Positions 24,995-27,786 of a stretch of DNA of 27,786 nucleotides are shown one piece after another. The notes under the pieces were generated by a model. It saw only the letters and a program-made list of their open reading frames with translations. It did not search any database and was not told the origin of the DNA. Origin of the DNA: a virus. The first letter of the stretch is position 1. The number at the start of each line of letters is the position of its first letter. Both the position numbers and the translations under genes were made by a program. The DNA is taken from positions 1 through 27,786 of IMG/VR virus record IMGVR_UViG_3300050821_009976, one strand, 5' to 3'.

Positions 24995-26083
24995 ATGCCA
25001 TCATCTCTTACGCCGAATATGAATTTAGTTGTTCCAGTAGTTGGTCAAGAACCTGGCCCTACATGGGCAAGTGACTTAAACGCCGACTTAGGAATACTCG
25101 ATCAGCATAACCACTCGTCTGGCCAGGGCGTTCAGATCACAAATTCAGGCATAAATATCAACACAGACTTTTCTATCAACAGCAATAATCTCATTGGAGT
25201 GAATTCCGTCAGGTTTAATAATCTGACCGGCACTATTGCTGGAACCGCTCCTAATTTAGGCATAATTTATGAGGCTTTAAATGAGCTTTATTACAATGAT
25301 GGGGTCGGAAACGTTGTTCAAATAACAAAAACGGGCGTTATCAACGCTACTTCATCTGGAATTTCAAGCGGAACTGCCACAGCCTCTTTTAGTGGCGGGA
25401 CCCTAGTCGTTGATTCAAATGTTAATACTCCTGCAGACATTCAAGCTGCATCAATCCTGATAGGAAATCCTGGAGTTGCTTCTTCTAATTTTGCAACTCT
25501 TCAAGCTCCTAGTGCATTGGGAGCTAATTATAACCTAACTCTCCCTCCCTCCAACGGAACGGGAGGAACGGTCGCCTTAAGTTACGATACTTCAAATAAT
25601 ATTGGACTTGTAATTGGGGGGCTCGTCCCTACAGGTGTAATGCTTCCTTTCGGTGGCGTTGCAGCTCCTGCAGGTTATCTGTTATGTAATGGATCGGCAG
25701 TCAGTAGAGCGACTTACTCTTCGTTATTTGCCGTGATAAGCACGGCATATGGAATCGGGGACGGAAGTACAACGTTTAATCTCCCTCCTCCTGGAGTGTT
25801 TTTTAGAAACGTAGACACCGTTGGGACATACGATCCGGACTTTGCTTCCAGGACGGCTATTAATGGTGGGAATACGGGCGCTAACGTCGGTTCGTTACAA
25901 CTATCCCAAGTTCAGGCTCACACCCATACAGTGAATCTTTTTATCGGTGGTGGAAACGTCCCAGGGGAAGCCGCTGAAGCAGGAAATTCTCTGGCATCTG
26001 CTGCTACGACATCAAGCCAATCACCTACTAGCACGCAAACAAACCCGGTAAACGTATACGCAAACTACATCATCAAGACTTAG
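24995..26083 (+). CDS. Tail fibre with phage tail-collar domain
   Basis: 362 residues. N-terminal region: WASDLNADLGILDQHNHSSGQG (NH-S-GQG turn typical of phage tail-fibre attachment domains). Middle: beta-helix-like repeats rich in Asn/Thr/Ser. C terminus: the collar domain, PTGVMLPFGGVAAPAGYLLCNGSAVSR (about 210-236), YSSLFAVISTAYGIGDGSTTFNLPP (about 238-262). It ends in HTHTVN and VNVYANYIIKT, a pattern of trimeric fibres. Likely recognises the host or is a bearing part of the tail tip. Confidence 0.82.
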   Translation: MPSSLTPNMNLVVPVVGQEPGPTWASDLNADLGILDQHNHSSGQGVQITNSGININTDFSINSNNLIGVNSVRFNNLTGTIAGTAPNLGIIYEALNELYYNDGVGNVVQITKTGVINATSSGISSGTATASFSGGTLVVDSNVNTPADIQAASILIGNPGVASSNFATLQAPSALGANYNLTLPPSNGTGGTVALSYDTSNNIGLVIGGLVPTGVMLPFGGVAAPAGYLLCNGSAVSRATYSSLFAVISTAYGIGDGSTTFNLPPPGVFFRNVDTVGTYDPDFASRTAINGGNTGANVGSLQLSQVQAHTHTVNLFIGGGNVPGEAAEAGNSLASAATTSSQSPTSTQTNPVNVYANYIIKT

Positions 26084-26089
26084 GAGCCT

Positions 26090-27786
26090 ATGGCCGTAGC
26101 TGTTAAACAATCAGTAGACATATCTTTTGCAAAGGGGCTCGATACAAAAACAGACCCTTGGCGCGTTCCTGTCGGAAATTTTTTATCTCTAGAAAATATG
26201 ATTTTCACAACTGGCATGAGGCTCACTAAACGAAATGGGTATGGTTCTTTGGCTCCGCTCCCGGAATTAGCTTCTTACATCACCACATTTAACGGCAACC
26301 TTACAGCCATCGGGAAATCTCTTCAAGCCTATTCTCCTTCCACTAAATCTTGGTTTAATAAAGGGACTCTTCAGCCCGCGGAATTAAGTGTCCTTCCTTT
26401 AATCAGATCCAACACAAATCAATCTCAAGTAGATACATCTATTGCAAGCGGGCTCGTGTGCACGGTGTATACAGACCAAACCCCAACCAGTCTTTCAACT
26501 CCTAGATATATGTACGCGATTGCAGACGCCGAAACTGGGCAAAATATTATAGAGCCCACACCAATCCCCGTTGCAAGTGGCACAGTTACCGGGTCTCCAA
26601 GAGTTTTCTCTCTTGGATCATATTTCATAATTATCTTTACAAATGACATTGCCGGAACTTTTCATCTCCAATACATTGCCGTGTCTCTTCAAGATCCGTC
26701 GGTTGTTACATCAAACGTAGATATCGCAAGTAACTATACCCCATCTCAAGGCCTTTCATGGGATGCAGCAGTTTTTGAAAATAATTTATATATCGCCTAC
26801 GATACTGCAGCGGGCGGGCAGTCCATTCAAATAAGGTCGTTAGACACAACTCTTTTACTATCTGCTGCTACAATTTATTCCAATGCAGGAAAAGTAACTG
26901 CAACCTTGATGAGCGTAACGATTGATATAAGCAACACAACGATTCCAATTATATGGGCTGCTTATTATAATTCTGGAACTAGCACTGGATACGCCGTTGC
27001 GGTAAATGCTACCTTAGGAAAAGTTTTACTTACGCCCGCAGAAATTATAACCACTGGGACTATTTCAAATATTACAAGCGTCGCCCAGAATGGAGTTTTA
27101 ACTGCCTATTATGAAGTGGACAATAATTATGGGTATGACTCAACTCTTCCTACTCATTACATTTCAATGGTTACTTGTACACAGGCTGGAACTGTCGGGA
27201 CTCCTTCCATATTAGTAAGGTCAGTGGGTCTTGCCTCAAAGGCTTTTTTAATTAGCGGGCAATCTTACTTCTTGGCTGCGTATCAATCCCAATTTCAACC
27301 TACATATTTCTTAATCAACGGTTTTGGCGAGGTTGTATCTCGCTTTGCTTACTCTAATGGCGGAGGCTATGACACTTTAGGGCTTCCATCTGTGACGGTG
27401 AGCGGAAATGACGCTCAAGTCGGATATCTCTTTAAAGACTTCATAACATCAGCAAATACCTCACAACAATTATCAGTGACTAAGTCTGGAATTTATTCTC
27501 AAACAGGAATAAATTTAATCTCATTCACAATTGGCACATCAAACGTTGTTCCTGCAGAAATAGCTCAAACTTTAAGCTTAAGTGGTGGGTTTTTGTGGGA
27601 ATACGATGGGTATTTGCCGGTCGAGAATAATTTCTTTGTTTGGCCCGACGATGTCGAAGGAACTCCCCGTAATACCGGCGGAGCTATGGTTCCGCAAGAA
27701 TATCAATATCAAGTTGTTTACACGTGGACAAATAATCAGGGGAATATTGAGTTCTCGGCGCCCTCGATTCCTATAATTGTGGATAT
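26090..27786 (+). CDS. Large tail protein, 3'-truncated by the window edge
   Basis: An open frame of 565 codons from ATG 26090 (GGAGCC 1-6 nt upstream), with no stop before the window ends. It begins MAVAVKQSVDISFAKGLD and the next phrase is GLDTKTDPWRVPVGNFLSLENM (about 15-37). That region, with a following RLTKRNGYG, is characteristic of a tail-tube-like or stopper protein found next to portal-proximal genes in podovirus-like phages. The rest is beta-rich, with many strands ending Thr/Ser/Val (ITSVAQNGVLTAYYEVD), like a beta-propeller or beta-helix. Likely a tubular tail or tail-spike-platform protein. Confidence 0.75.
   Translation, partial: MAVAVKQSVDISFAKGLDTKTDPWRVPVGNFLSLENMIFTTGMRLTKRNGYGSLAPLPELASYITTFNGNLTAIGKSLQAYSPSTKSWFNKGTLQPAELSVLPLIRSNTNQSQVDTSIASGLVCTVYTDQTPTSLSTPRYMYAIADAETGQNIIEPTPIPVASGTVTGSPRVFSLGSYFIIIFTNDIAGTFHLQYIAVSLQDPSVVTSNVDIASNYTPSQGLSWDAAVFENNLYIAYDTAAGGQSIQIRSLDTTLLLSAATIYSNAGKVTATLMSVTIDISNTTIPIIWAAYYNSGTSTGYAVAVNATLGKVLLTPAEIITTGTISNITSVAQNGVLTAYYEVDNNYGYDSTLPTHYISMVTCTQAGTVGTPSILVRSVGLASKAFLISGQSYFLAAYQSQFQPTYFLINGFGEVVSRFAYSNGGGYDTLGLPSVTVSGNDAQVGYLFKDFITSANTSQQLSVTKSGIYSQTGINLISFTIGTSNVVPAEIAQTLSLSGGFLWEYDGYLPVENNFFVWPDDVEGTPRNTGGAMVPQEYQYQVVYTWTNNQGNIEFSAPSIPIIVD

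Overview
The window is most of a temperate, tailed double-stranded DNA phage (or circular prophage form) with podovirus-like architecture. The evidence is a complete packaging and head module (small and large terminase, portal, scaffold, major capsid protein), short head-tail adaptor and tail-collar genes, a GH108 endolysin with spanin-like partners, a tyrosine integrase and an ERF single-strand annealing protein. Base composition is moderately AT-rich. A lipoprotein signal and a two-component spanin-like pair suggest a Gram-negative host; the host cannot be named from the sequence. The window starts exactly at an ATG and ends inside an open reading frame, so both ends are probably cuts in a larger (perhaps circular) genome.

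Layout. 1-2251 (+): end of the tail module and the lysis cassette. 2313-3037 (-): a short cluster with a VRR-NUC nuclease and two tiny membrane proteins. 3038-3476: a gene-free stretch of about 440 bp, with the integrase promoter at its right end. 3477-4358 (+): integrase, whose stop codon directly abuts a tRNA-Asn(GTT) gene (4359-4432). 4434-10771 (-): a long early operon of more than 25 mostly tiny genes, starting with a ribbon-helix-helix protein expressed from an apparently leaderless promoter, then an HNH-type protein, two unknowns, ERF and a string of orphan micro-genes. 10872-11543 (+): an SGNH-hydrolase lipoprotein. 11652-27786 (+): late operon in the order unknowns, GNAT, TerS-like, TerL, small virion proteins, portal, scaffold, capsid, decoration-like proteins, FN3-adaptor, collar proteins and a long tail protein running off the end.

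Two signals stand out. First, the minus-strand early operon carries at least 18 copies of a 17-bp palindrome, WCWGGY-N5-RCCWGW, all with the same orientation of a flanking T-rich tail. Nearly every copy lies where one tiny gene ends and the next begins. Because the element overlaps stop regions, unrelated proteins share a C-terminal T/S-G-x-x-P footprint. It resembles the stoperator and start-associated-sequence systems of mycobacteriophages in logic, but not in sequence. Second, the 62-codon gene at 6792-6980 ends in a textbook -1 frameshift signal: slippery C CCT TTT right before the TAA, a 6-nt spacer, then a nested hairpin. The start-less -1 frame that follows is open for 62 more codons, predicting a 124-residue fusion.

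Several genes listed here (33- to 60-residue proteins, many with one membrane segment) are short, overlap their neighbours by a few bases and were recovered by reading the junctions by eye. Their reality rests on tight stop-start coupling and composition, not on homology.
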